From positions 160,888 through 224,887 of the forward strand of contig NMRB01000996.1 of the NCBI GenBank assembly GCA_002633025.1: DNA of 64,000 bases, read 5' to 3'. The notes beneath the pieces are model-generated. The model was not told where the DNA came from. It saw only the letters and a program-made list of their open reading frames with translations, and searched no databases. The translations under genes and the position numbers were made by a program. Of this stretch, positions 47,501 to 58,200 are shown one piece after another; position 1 is the first letter of the stretch; each line of letters begins with the position of its first letter. Origin of the DNA: Notospermus geniculatus (taxonomy: Eukaryota > Nemertea > Pilidiophora > Heteronemertea > Lineidae).

Positions 47501-49868
47501 CCCCACAAGTGTGCGCACTGCCTGAAAGCCTTCACGACCCGAGACGCCCTCAATAAACACCTGTTCTGCCACACAGATGACAGACAGTATAAGTGTGGCG
47601 AGTGTGGCAAGATGTTTAAGAGGATATCACATGTTCGGGAGCATATCAAGATCCATACGAATGAGAGACCGTTTGTCTGTCAGGTGTGTGGGAAAGGCTT
47701 TAAAACTCATGTAAGTACATGACTGCCTGACTGGACATGGCGTGAAAAAACAGACATGGGCGAAAAATTTGGGAGCCACGAGACGTGTTCGTTATAACCG
47801 GGAGTTCGTTAAAACGGGGTACGTTATAACGAGGTTGCACTGTATTTCGAATCTTATAATATACCTTCTCTATATGTACAAGGTTTGCCGATATCCCCAT
47901 TTATTTTGTAAATGTCTGTTCTATATCCAGAATGCCTGCAAGGTCCACACTCGTACCCACACCATGAACATGCCCTGGCAGTGCCGCATGTGCAGTAAAA
48001 GTTTCCGTGAAAAAGGTTCCCTTGAGCGCCACGTACGAACCCACACGAAGGAAAAACCCTTTACATGTCGTCACTGTGGACGGAAATTTGCTGAGCATGG
48101 GACATTGAACAGACATCTCAAGGCTAAAGGTAAGCCATGCCTGGTCTAAAGATTGACATGGGGCGTTTCTTTTCTTTGGCATTGTTGACTTCACTAAGCA
48201 CCTGTCAATCATCTCCTTAATCGGGCATTGTCGACTTCATAAAGCACCTGTCAATCATCTCCTTAATTGGGCCTCATTGACTTCACAAAGCCCCGTCAAT
48301 CTTGTTAATTGGGCCTTGTTGACTTCATAAAGCACCTGTCAATCATTTACTTTCTTGGGCCTTGCTGTAGCATCGAATGTGTGTTCATCATTTCAGTTCC
48401 CTGTCGACGGAGCTTGTACGTCCAGAGGCAGGAAAACACCATCAAAGAGGAGGCAAATGATTTCCCGACGGTGCTGGCCGAGTTCTCATCAGTGGTGGCT
48501 GACACACAACAATATATTGTCCCTAGATCGGAGGCACAACTTGAACAGGTAGGCCAAGGCTACTGTGTCTCACTTCACATCGGTTCCCATTCCTGTTCTG
48601 TGGGAGAACAATCGCAGGTTTGCTGTGTAGATGAAAACCTAAAGATGTTTCTCCATGTGAGTCTTCTCATGCGATTGGCTCTCTAAGGGTTGGTTCATAC
48701 TCCGTCCGGATTTTACGCCGACTATTATCAATTTCAATGTGTGTGCACATTCACCCCTTGGAAAACTGCGATCAGTTTCATGGGCTTGACGGTCCGCGAG
48801 CAAGTATGAACCAGCCCTAAGGGTAACTAGGCTGTAGGGAATATACGTCAGTCTTGGTGTCACTGGTCATGGAAACCAACAATGGTAAATTGCCCATTGA
48901 GAGCCAACTCTCACGTGGAGTTACTTGCACGCTTCGGTGGCAGTTATCACATGATTAATCCACAAGATCAAATTCTGATGAACCTGATGATCAATTCCAC
49001 CTACTCCTAAAATGTCAATTACACAGAAGGTCGAGAGAAATTTCTCTCTAGAATCCGTCCTACTCTCCCATGTTTTTACACCTTACTAACAACTGAGTGT
49101 CCAAATAAACTGTCCAACCTCGCTAACTTTCTGTGGAATGCAAAGAAAGAAAGAGCAGCCATTTTGTAACTGTTCTTGTGTACTGTGTCAAGAAATTGCT
49201 ATTGTATGGGGCCATCGGCCTATATCATTTGGAAATAAATTAAATTAAATTAAATTAAATTCAACTCTCTTATGCATTAAAGGCAGAGGATCTCAAACAT
49301 CTTTTAACTCGAAATTCGTCATCTTTTCTAGGAGGCGACCGAGGTGGTCATCATGGGCACAGATGAACTACAATCTGCCGAAGGGAGCAGCGTCATCGAA
49401 ATCATCGCTGATGAAAATAACCAGATAATGAACGATGACGGCACCATGGCTTATGTGATTCTGAACCAAACTGACGATAAAATAACCGTCTTGAATAGCA
49501 AGACGGGGGAAACTCTAGAACTTGTCCAACGTAACGAGGATGATATTAATAAGGTGATTCAGGTTCCGTCCTCACTGGAAGACGGTAGTCAATACTTCAC
49601 CATCGCGACAGACCAAACTTTGGCGACGTTTAACGGTGAAGTGATTGCATCTGGTGACATCACAGAGGATCAGATTAACGAGGCGATAGCTATCGTTGCT
49701 GAACAGCCAATCACAATTCAATCATCAGCCCTTGATATCCAGGGGGCAATTGAGCAAGTTGGAGAAATTGAGGCAGTTGCTATGGTACCAAACAGTAGTG
49801 AGCCAGATTCCATAAATACCGGTATTGTTAATCTCGACCAAGTGGCTTTCACCTCCACTACCAGTTGA
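41582..49868 (+). CDS. E4F1: Zinc-finger transcription factor E4F1 orthologue, full length
   Basis: Fourteen exons hold one frame for 1154 residues: 41582-41615, 42509-42784, 43053-43615, 44021-44147, 44430-44508, 44851-44977, 45171-45308, 45494-45652, 46140-46822, 46921-47093, 47493-47710, 47931-48129, 48397-48548, 49332-49868. The N-terminal HRCGKCKLDFNSIEEFIRHK matches the atypical first finger of E4F1, and HMLTHSS, FKTKGSLKRHVRRHT, DERPFKC and FRESGALTRHMKS match its first C2H2 block. About twelve C2H2 fingers follow: early (exons 3-5), two weaker ones (exons 7-8), and six in exons 10-12. An AT-hook (KRKR|GRPPNSKG) is created across the exon 2/3 junction. Exon 9 and exon 14 encode acidic, Gln-rich stretches. 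In mammals E4F1 is a nuclear DNA-binding regulator and atypical p53 ubiquitin ligase; here these roles are inferred. The protein is longer than the mammalian one (about 780). Confidence 0.9.
42076..42195. repeat. Long hairpin upstream of E4F1 exon 2
   Basis: GGCCCGTGTATTCTAGAACG at the left is mirrored by CGTTCTAGAATACGGGCC at the right; the arms run on through TTCCTTAA, AAGGT and CCTTAA. MITE-like. Confidence 0.85.
44171..44249. mobile_element. Degraded MITE family B copy (E4F1 intron 4)
   Basis: TTTGGTGCTCTCTTCGTGGC and CATTCGCGTTGGCATTTC match the family B core and right arm; the ends are lost. Confidence 0.6.
45782..46027. mobile_element. hAT-like non-autonomous element in E4F1 intron 8
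   Basis: Ends CAGGTGCAGATCCAG and CTGGCTCCGCCCCTG are imperfect inverted repeats of the CAGGGGCGG hAT type, with an approximate 8-base duplication (GTGATGTG/GTGATGTT). The second E4F1 copy has the empty site near 56190. Confidence 0.7.
47760..47850. mobile_element. Terminal fragment of a pogo/Tigger-like element
   Basis: On the minus strand CAGTGCAACCTCGTTATAAC, then GTTTTAACGAACTCCC and GTTATAACGAACACG, resemble CAGTG-ended Tc1/mariner-superfamily ends. The same fragment is at 58517-58607 in the duplicate. Confidence 0.4.
48169..48360 (+). repeat. Minisatellite, ~44-base unit, E4F1 intron 12
   Basis: Four to five units of TTGTTGACTTCATAAAGCAC / CTGTCAATCATCTCCTTAAT / TGGGCC. The duplicate at 58926-59216 has about seven units. 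Confidence 0.85.
48687..48817. mobile_element. MITE nested in another MITE (E4F1 intron 13)
   Basis: GGGTTGGTTCATACTCCG at the left and GAGCAAGTATGAACCAGCCC at the right, flanked by TAA on both sides. Missing from the second E4F1 copy. Confidence 0.75.
48976..49262 (+). mobile_element. 5'-truncated non-LTR retrotransposon tail
   Basis: About 285 bases ending GGAAATAAATTAAATTAAAT, with AAATTC duplicated at both borders. The second E4F1 copy has the uninterrupted site CAAGATCAAATTCAACTCTC near 59943. The (TTAAA)n-type tail is typical of non-LTR elements. Confidence 0.75.
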
Positions 49869-51156
49869 GGAGTATTTAGTGATAAGTNNNNNNNNNNNNN
49901 NNNNNNNNNNNNNNNNNNNNNNNNNNNNNNNNNNNNNNNNNNNNNNNNNNNNNNNNNNNNNNNNNNNNNNNNNNNNNNNNNNNNNNNNNNNNNNNNNNNN
50001 NNNNNNNNNNNNNNNNNNNNNNNNNNNNNNNNNNNNNNNNNNNNNNNNNNNNNNNNNNNNNNNNNNNNNNNNNNNNNNNNNNNNNNNNNNNNNNNNNNNN
50101 NNNNNNNNNNNNNNNNNNNNNNNNNNNNNNNNNNNNNNNNNNNNNNNNNNNNNNNNNNNNNNNNNNNNNNNNNNNNNNNNNNNNNNNNNNNNNNNNNNNN
50201 NNNNNNNNNNNNNNNNNNNNNNNNNNNNNNNNNNNNNNNNNNNNNNNNNNNNNNNNNNNNNNNNNNNNNNNNNNNNNNNNNNNNNNNNNNNNNNNNNNNN
50301 NNNNNNNNNNNNNNNNNNNNNNNNNNNNNNNNNNNNNNNNNNNNNNNNNNNNNNNNGTTGACATTAGTGGTATTGTTCAAGCAATAGTTAAAAAAATGTG
50401 GGTGTGTTACTTCGCGGAGGGGGGGGGGAGGTATTTCGTCAAAATTTGGTAGGCCCATGCTTTATATTCATGCGTCGTGTGTCTTGTCCTGGCTAGAGGA
50501 CAAACACCAGTCTAGCAGATGATGGATGGGTGCGGCTTATGTGGAATTGAACCAACCCGGTTTATCAGTCGCGACCAAACAAAATGGTGGACGGCGCTAC
50601 AAATTTTTGCAGAATGCCCTGAAAAGTCGTGAATAATTTATATCTGCTGAATACTTAACAACTGTTTCACCGAGGACTTTAATCCCTTCATGAAGTGTTT
50701 TTGTCTGAAGGTATTGAAGCTCTTTTTGCCAGCTTGCTAAGCTTGATTAGACGGCACAACTCGGCATGCTAGTAGGCCCCTGATGCATCAGGTCATGGGA
50801 TGATGTCGATGATGATGATTCACCTGTTCACATCTCTGTCATAGGCTAAATGATTTGACCAGTTAGCCTAGTTGACTGCGGCACGCAGTATAGGCCCTAC
50901 GCTGGCTTACGGGCTATACGTACGGATAGGCTAGCAAGCCTGGCCCAGCCAGTCCTCACCTGCATATAGTGCATGTCCCACTCCCAGGGCCAGGCTCCCA
51001 GTCCCAGACCCACAGGCCTAGAGAAGAAAGGACCCTTGGATGCCGCGCCCCCTCACTCAGTCAGCTCTGAGCAGCTGAGTGAGCTGCTGAGGGGGACGGG
51101 GAGGGCTGTTCATAATCCGGGTTTTATTTTTTCAGCCTTGAAGAACAACTATCGTC
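49869..51156. other. Interval between E4F1 and the membrane-protein gene
   Basis: Contains the gap 49888-50356. The matching part of the duplicate (60561-62644) has no recognisable coding exon. An acceptor at 51132-51134 marks a 5' UTR exon border of the next gene. Confidence 0.5.
49888..50356. other. Assembly gap (469 n)
   Basis: Run of n. By alignment to the second copy it corresponds to about 60599-61238, so the true content is probably about 640 bases of non-coding DNA. Confidence 1.
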
Positions 51157-52216
51157 ATGTTTTGGAAAGTGTTCATCGCCGGTGTTGTCATCATCATTGC
51201 CATCCTGCTCCAGCTCCAGGTTGATCAGCCTTGTGTCCTCGCTCATGAAGAGGTCGTCTTGAGTGGGACTAGAAATGAAGCTTTTGATTTCTTGACAGAT
51301 ATTGAACAATATTCCAGAGTAGGTACTCCTTCGAAAATTCTTTTCTCACTTCACAAGCTAGAGAACTTCTGAACTTTTAGTCTATTGAAATTCTGCACAC
51401 GAATGTCAAGGCAGCCAGCAATAGTCTATCATCTTGTTACCATACCTATTCTCTTTTGTCTTGTACCAATTTCAGTGGCATCCTGGCCTTGGGACTATTG
51501 AGGCTGCTGATTCTAAGAAACAACTTCATATTGGCAAAGTATTTATTGAATATGGACGTTATCCTGTATTTGGTAAGCTTTCTGTTGCACATTAAAGCGG
51601 ATTGTTCGCGTCTGTCCAAAGTGAACCAAAAATAATAAAACAACGCGTTTTATTCGTAACAACAACAACTCGTAAATTCATTGCCACGGCCGCTCCGGAA
51701 ACTGTTCTGTGGAAAAAGTACAATTCCTCCAGGCCTAGAGTTAAACCAACCCAGCTCCAAACACACCCTTACCTTGACCTCTGGGGTCCTGTTCTGCTGG
51801 GTTAAATCAGATAGTATCTGGTAATTTGAACGCTGTTTATTTCATTGCAGGTGATGTAAAATACACCCTTGTGGTGACCAACTACAGTCCATCAACATTC
51901 CTGAGTTTCTCCTCCGATTCCATCCTTTTACCTGTTTATGAGATCACTCTTAAGGATGAAGGTGCTAACTTAACCAGGGTTTTTATCAAAGTAGTTGCCA
52001 GGAGATACAGTTACCTGTTCAATGTAAGTGTCAACTCACAAACACAACCTTTGAAATAGATGATATTTTCAATGAATGAAGAATGTGGCAGTATTCGCAT
52101 ATATCTCCTTATTTTCTCCTTTCCAGTACGTCATGTCGCCATTCCTACAGTTTGCCTACAAACAGCAGCTGCTACAATCCTTGTTCAATCTCAGGATGCT
52201 TTTTCGAAAAGCATGA
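51157..52216 (+). CDS. Small membrane-anchored protein, possibly START/SRPBCC-like, copy 1
   Basis: Four exons (51157-51318, 51476-51572, 51851-52023, 52127-52216) give 173 residues in one frame. The N terminus MFWKVFIAGVVIIIAILLQL is a signal anchor or signal peptide. The rest suggests an alpha/beta fold: VVLSGTRNEAFDFLTDIEQY, WHPGLGTIEAADSKK, GDVKYTLVVTNYSPSTFLSF, LLPVYEITLKDEG, RVFIKVVARRYSYLFNYVMS. The 'FDFLTDIEQYSRWHP' pattern recalls the first helix of START/SRPBCC lipid-binding domains, where membrane or secreted versions bind hydrophobic ligands, but I cannot confirm this. It ends LRMLFRKA. It lies directly downstream of E4F1 in both copies. Confidence 0.75.
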
Positions 52217-52768
52217 TATCAACGACACATGGGCAGAAATCATCATCCTCACACAAAGGCAATAATTCTTACTTTCCCCTCCTACATGTCATAGGACAGA
52301 CTGAGCTGTATTACAAGCGCATGTAACTTATAATCTAGTCATAAACTTACCCTTCAGTTTTTCAATTTGTAGGACATTCTTTGCTTCAAGATCATCTCCT
52401 GTGCCGAGTCAAGTGATCACAGGTCGGCCTATAATATTTATGGCAGAGGTGTACATGTAGATACAAGTGTAATCTCATTGTAGTTTCAAACACATTGTAC
52501 TTATCTTCTGAGCTACAGGTACTCACTGCATTACATTCCATCTGATCTCTTTGCTTGGCTTCCACTGTACATGTACTCCCTGCATTGTAGATGCCTTGTT
52601 TAAGAGCAGGAGACAAAGATCATTGGCTGAAACAAGCCTGGCCATTAAATACCATGTGCTCTGAGGTTTATTTACCGGTAGACATTTTCCATGTCTTTAT
52701 TGAGACTAAATGATTACTTGCCCATGGGTTCTGTCGTTTTGTGTCAATAGGTCTCTGTTACGGTGGCC

Positions 52769-53443
52769 CATAGGGGACATTTATTTTTCATTTTATATTT
52801 ATATTTTTTTCGCACTTTTCTCCGTGGAATAAACTTTTCTCCGCGGAAATAATGTTTTCTCCGCGGAAATAATGTTTTCTCCGCGGAAATAAAGTTTTCT
52901 CCACGGAATTAAACTTTTCTCTGCGGAAATAATGTTTTCTCCGCGGAAATAATGTTTCCTCCGCGGAAATAACTTTATTCCGCTGAGAAAACTTTTCTCC
53001 ACGTGGAGAAAACTTTTCTCCGCAGAATTTAACTTTTCTCCGCAGAATTTAACTTTTCTCCGCAGAATTTAACTTTTCTCCGCGGAATTAAACTTTTCTC
53101 CGCGGAATTTAATTTTGTAGAAATCGCTGATCAAAGCCAGAGTTTTTCCACATGGAGACAAGTTTATTCCACGGAATAAAGTTATTTCCGCGGAGAAAAC
53201 ATTATTTCCGCGGAGAAAACATTATTTCCGCGGCGAAAACATTATTTCCGCGGAGAAAACATTATTTCCGCGGAGAAAACATTATTTCCGCGGAGAAAAG
53301 TTTAATTCCGCGGAGAAAAGTTTTCTCCGTGGAATAAAGTTATTTCCGCGGAGAAAACATTATTTCCGCGGAGAAAAGTTTTTTCCGTGGAGAAAAGTAG
53401 AAAAAAAATAAAAATATAAAATAAAAACTAAATGTCCCTTATG
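52769..53443. repeat. Element with opposed CCGCGG minisatellite arms
   Basis: Outer ends CATAGGGGACATTTATTTTT and its approximate complement (AAATGTCCCTTATG). Inside, about 52808-53110 is an array of TTTTCTCCGCGGAAATAATG-like units of about 20 bases, and 53148-53397 is the same array inverted. Each unit centres on the palindrome TTCCGCGGAA or a variant (CCACGG, CCGTGG). The whole can fold as one long cruciform. Confidence 0.85.
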
Positions 53444-54150
53444 TCCTGAGACTAACTTTATTTATTCCTACAAGTATATTGCACATATCACCTGTATGCA
53501 TTTAAAAGAGCACTAGTCTTCTCATTTGTATGACACATCAAATTCTTTGTAGTCATCATAATTTGCTGTGGTTTCTGTATTGACACCACAGGCAATCGTG
53601 ATAACGAGATTAAGGAACTGATAACTCTCCATTCTGACTCTAACCACAGTCATTGTAACTGAGGACAGGTGTTCTCCTGGCTGAGGTGTCCGCTAAGAGA
53701 GGGTCCAGTGGAGTTGTAACTTCTGATCTAGTAACTGCTGAAAGAATCCATTGTTAATTCATTGTGTATTATTCCTCCACAAAATCACGTTTTTTAACAC
53801 TGCCATTTGATGTAATGTGCTAGTTGGTATTCTATCATGTTAGTCTAGTGGTATAGCCTAAGTGTAGATGAATGTTGTATGAGTTGAGTTTATGTGCATT
53901 GTTAACTAGTATGTCAGTTTTCTCCACCAGAATAATGAATAAATGGTAAATGTACTCGTAACCAGCCTTTGTTCAATCCGATTAATGATATTGGACGGTT
54001 TCACGACTGCATGCATAGTTTTGTGGTGCAGTGAAACTGTTCGGGGGAGGGCGGAGGGGGATCGAAGCATTTTCCAGGGAGGCCAAAAAATTACGTCCAT
54101 TTTCTTTCCAAATGTGACGGTACATGTAAATGCAGAGCCATACGGTGGCC

Positions 54151-54770
54151 CATAAGGGACATTTATATATTTTTCATTTTATATTTTTATTTTTTTTCGT
54201 ACTTTTCTCTGGCAGGGTTTCCGCCAGAGGGGAGAATGGGGAGAATTCCATCCCCAAGAAAATTATTTGGGGATAAATCCATCCCCAAATTTTTCAGAAA
54301 GGAAGGAATGAATTTTTTTCTTTAAATCTTGTCTTTTTTCTTTTCAAAACATCATATTATTATACCATCATGTTATCTTGCAGTCCATGTACAATGTTGT
54401 GTGAAAAAAATCCAAATAGGCCTAAAAAATCCAAAAATGTTTTTTTGAAAATTTTTTTGAAATTTTTGGGAATTTTTTTTTGTCCATCCCCAAATTTTTT
54501 TTTCTGGCGGAAACCCTGTGACTGGGGAAATAATGTTTATTTCCGCGGAGAAAACTTTATAAATAAAGTTTTCTCCGCGGAAATAGTTTTCTCCGCGGAA
54601 ATAACTTTATTCCGTGGAATAAACTTTTCTCCACATGGAGAAAACTTTTCTCCGCGGAATTAAACTTTTCTCCGTGGAATTAGACCCCAGAGTTTTCCAC
54701 CTGGAGAAAAGTTTATTTCCACGGAGGAAAGTTTCTCCACGTGGAGAAATGTTTATTTTGCGGAAATGTT
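54151..54770. repeat. Second CCGCGG-array element, interrupted and partial
   Basis: Begins CATAAGGGACATTTATATAT like the previous element, then is split by a MITE (54213-54518); TTTCTCCGCGGAAATA-like units resume at 54530-54770. No right end is seen. Confidence 0.75.
54213..54518. mobile_element. MITE with CAGGGTTTCCGCCAGA ends
   Basis: CAGGGTTTCCGCCAGA at the left and TCTGGCGGAAACCCTG at the right are exact complements. A relative is at 60662-60808. It is inserted in the CCGCGG-array element. Confidence 0.85.
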
Positions 54771-55274
54771 TCATGAATGTTAAAATCTTCTGACACTTTT
54801 GTGGAGTATTTCAACATGTCGCCACATCAAGTGTTGTCGAACTGATCATAGCAGCGATTAATTTCGACTTTTGTCACCCAGTGTATAGAGGCGTTTAGAC
54901 ATGTGGGTGGGTGGGGGACAAAACATACTTTACTTGGCCAACGATCTTACTTTTGCCTCCAGAGATTATACTGATGATACGGCAGGGAATGGCGAGTGAG
55001 AGAGTTAGAGGCTTGGAATCGTGTCAGTTGCGACTTGCTCCTACTTTGGCTAGATCGGGTCACAAATATGAACACACGACACCTGTATGACCTGGCTGAC
55101 TTTAATTGGCACCATAACTTACAGTGGAAAATTATATCTTAACAAAAGAACATGCAATAACCTTCAAACAAGAACAACTCGGTAGGCCACTACCTCGGTA
55201 GGCCTGATATATGAAAGACGGGTTGTACAGCATTGTAAGTTCTGTCTTCATTCATTTGTGTGGTTTATTCATAG

Positions 55275-58200
55275 GACGCCGTGCGTCACCAAGACGGACG
55301 CTGACCTCCCTCGCTACGGCCGCATCCAGAGATTTAAGAATATCCCAGAGGTGACAATTAAGGAAGAGGAGACCAATACTGGTGACAACAATCTTCCTCC
55401 TGTATGTTTTGATTGTGTGATCTTTTCAATCTGTGTGCTTTGTTGGCAAAATTTGTTGAGTTCATTTCAGGGTGTCCCCATTCTGAATATTTCTGAGGAG
55501 GTCGTTCCAAAGTGCTACTGCAGCACTCTGGAAGTATGCGCACCGAATTCAGTCCTTGAACAAGGGACCCCTAGTGAGACATCGTCTCTTTTCAGGCGAC
55601 TCCAGACCCGACCCAAGGTGTGCCCATGTCTGAGATGGAGGTGGGGGAAGAACAAGTGGACAATAATGAGGCTGAAATCATGGATGTGGCACAGCGGCTG
55701 GAGTCACAACCTGTAGTAGAACTGAAATGTGTAGTAAGTAGGAATTCTTATGAAAATATCAAAGATTGTGGATAGATCAGTGATGGTGTCAATTCCCCCA
55801 AGATGCCAGAGCCCCCTAACCCTAGCAGGCTGCCCAGATGGCTGTGGTCTAGGATTGCCCAGGTCAATGAGCATAAGGTAATTTCTTATTGAAAGAGTGG
55901 TTGATTGATTATATTTTGACAGGCATGTGGAGAGGAGATGCCCAGCCATGTAAAGTTAAAGGAACATCTCCAGTCCCACATCTCTCAGGTCCCAGTACCA
56001 TGTGAACACTGTGGGTTCGTAGCGGAGTCAGAGGGCCAGCTGGAGGATCACGTCAAATCTCAACACAATGCTGGTCTAGAGGTAAATTTTGATTTACTTG
56101 ATTGACTTCATAATCATCAAAATGGTGCTTCAGGTGTGAATTCAGTTGTCTTTTATTCCCCATTCAAGTTTGACATCCAGTCATGCTTCAGGAACATCGT
56201 GATGCAACGTTTTTGCACTTTAGATCAGTTTCCCTTGATGTGTTGAGTAGATCCACTCGCAGTGTCGCCCTGTCGGGATAAAAAGTGAACTGGGTACTTC
56301 ATTTTATCTGTACAGGTATTTACATTGCAGAAACCAGTTTCTGATGAGGTCGTGTCTCTGCATGTACAAGAGAAAGCTGGTCTTGATCAAGGTGCATCAG
56401 TTGAAGAGGCTGCAGAAAGGACTGATTCTAGTTCAGTTGCACCTGAAGCTGAGGATCATGCCGGTGGTGATGTGACAATTGATGCTGGGGTTTCAGGGGA
56501 TAGGGTCATTACTTTACAGCAGTTTCTCTCTGAGGATGGAGGTTATAACATTGAAGGTGTTCAGTTAGTCACCCAGATCGGTGGAGATGACGGTGGAGTG
56601 TCGGAAGCTGATGTACGAGATATCGTTGCCCAAGCTGGATTAACGGGTGGGAGCGTTATTCGGATTATAGCGCCAGAGGGTAGGCCTGAATGCGAGGGGG
56701 TGGTGTTGAGTGGGCAAGGACCTGATGCAGGAGGCAATGACATTCAGTTGATTATTCAGGGTTACCCTCCAGCTGAGGGTCTGAATGAAACCAGGGAACC
56801 TGAGATGATAGGAGTGCAGAGGAAGGGGCAAACTGCTGATGGTGTTGGCCTGCAGAATGAAGGACAACCAAGTTCACTGCTGCCATCTGGTGGGGAAGTG
56901 TTACCAGCTCAAGAGGCTGATGAGGCAATGCAAGTTGACACTCAGCCCCAGGAACACGCGGTGGGTCAAGGCCAAGAGGAAGAGAATGTGAGAAGGAAAC
57001 TGAAGGAGTAAGTACACTTATTTCATTCCTTACACACACAGAGTCATGCAAGAGTTAACTAAGGGAAAGAGTTAAGTTATACCCCATTCTTGTTTCAGGA
57101 TAGCAACCCTTGCCATGGAACAGATGATCAAACTTGGCTACAAAACGTCACTGACAGGCATTGAAGATAAAGATCTCATCAGGAAATACAGGTTTATGAA
57201 GAAATGTCCTTTCTGTGCGAGGACGTTCCGAAGCAGTAGTTACCTTCGATTGCACATGAGGACCCATACAGGTAAATGAACTGGTATAGACGTTCTCGAA
57301 TTTGCAGATCTGAACCACAACCTCGATCTGAAATCGGGTCACGTGACGCAATCCATGATTCAGCTATGGTCAACTCTGATGCAACGTCTTCGAAGTCACT
57401 GTCGTGGGGTTGTCTGCATCACGTCATTCAGTTTCAGACCGAGGTTATGGTTGGGATTTCGGCAGAAGTGCACAGATCTTTGTCATTTATGTCAATTAGA
57501 GAACGGTCTATCACTGCATCAGCACCAAGATGATGATTGGTACTGTTAGTGCAGAGAGCTCTTGTATCCCTAGTGTCACACCAACACAGGAGGAAAGAGG
57601 AACCCCTGGTTAAAACTAGTGCTGCTGAAGAAAGTTGCCCTCATTTCGGTTTAGGCAGAAGTGCACAGATCTTTGTCATTTATGTCAATTAGAGAACGGT
57701 CTATCACTGCATCAGCACCAAGATGATGATTGGTACTGTTAGTGCAGAGAGCTCTTGTATCCCTAGTGTCACACCAACACAGGAGGAAAGAGGAACCCCT
57801 GGTTAAAACTAGTGCTGCTGAAGAAAGTTGCCCTCATTTCGGTTTAGGCAGAAGTGCACAGATCTTTGTCATTTATGTCAATTAGAGAACGGTCTATCAC
57901 TGCATCAGCACCAAGATGATGATTGGTACTGTTAGTGCAGAGAGCTCTTGTATCCCTAGTGTCACACCAACACAGGAGGAAAGAGGAACCCCTGGTTAAA
58001 ACTAGTGCTGCTGAAGAAAGTTGCCCTCATTTCGGTTTAGGCAGAAGTGCACAGATCTTTGTCATTTATGTCAATTAGAGAACGGTCTATCACTGCATCA
58101 GCACCAAGATGATGATTGGTACTGTTAGTGCAGAGAGCTCTTGTATCCCTAGTGTCACACCAACACAGGAGGAAAGAGGAACCCCTGGTTAAAACTAGTG

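Larger units (their letters stand above)
52217..55274. other. Repeat-rich interval ending at the duplication joint
   Basis: No exon found. It holds two CCGCGG-array elements and a nested MITE (listed separately), otherwise AT-rich DNA. The duplication joint is at about 55161. Confidence 0.5.

Noticed and set aside
49718-50458. Open frames across the second gap
   Set aside because: Made of n bases, apart from the true E4F1 3' end on the plus strand.
53152-53337. Repeat protein reading FRGENIISAEK...
   Set aside because: Translation of the CCGCGG minisatellite; no start context, splice sites or similarity.
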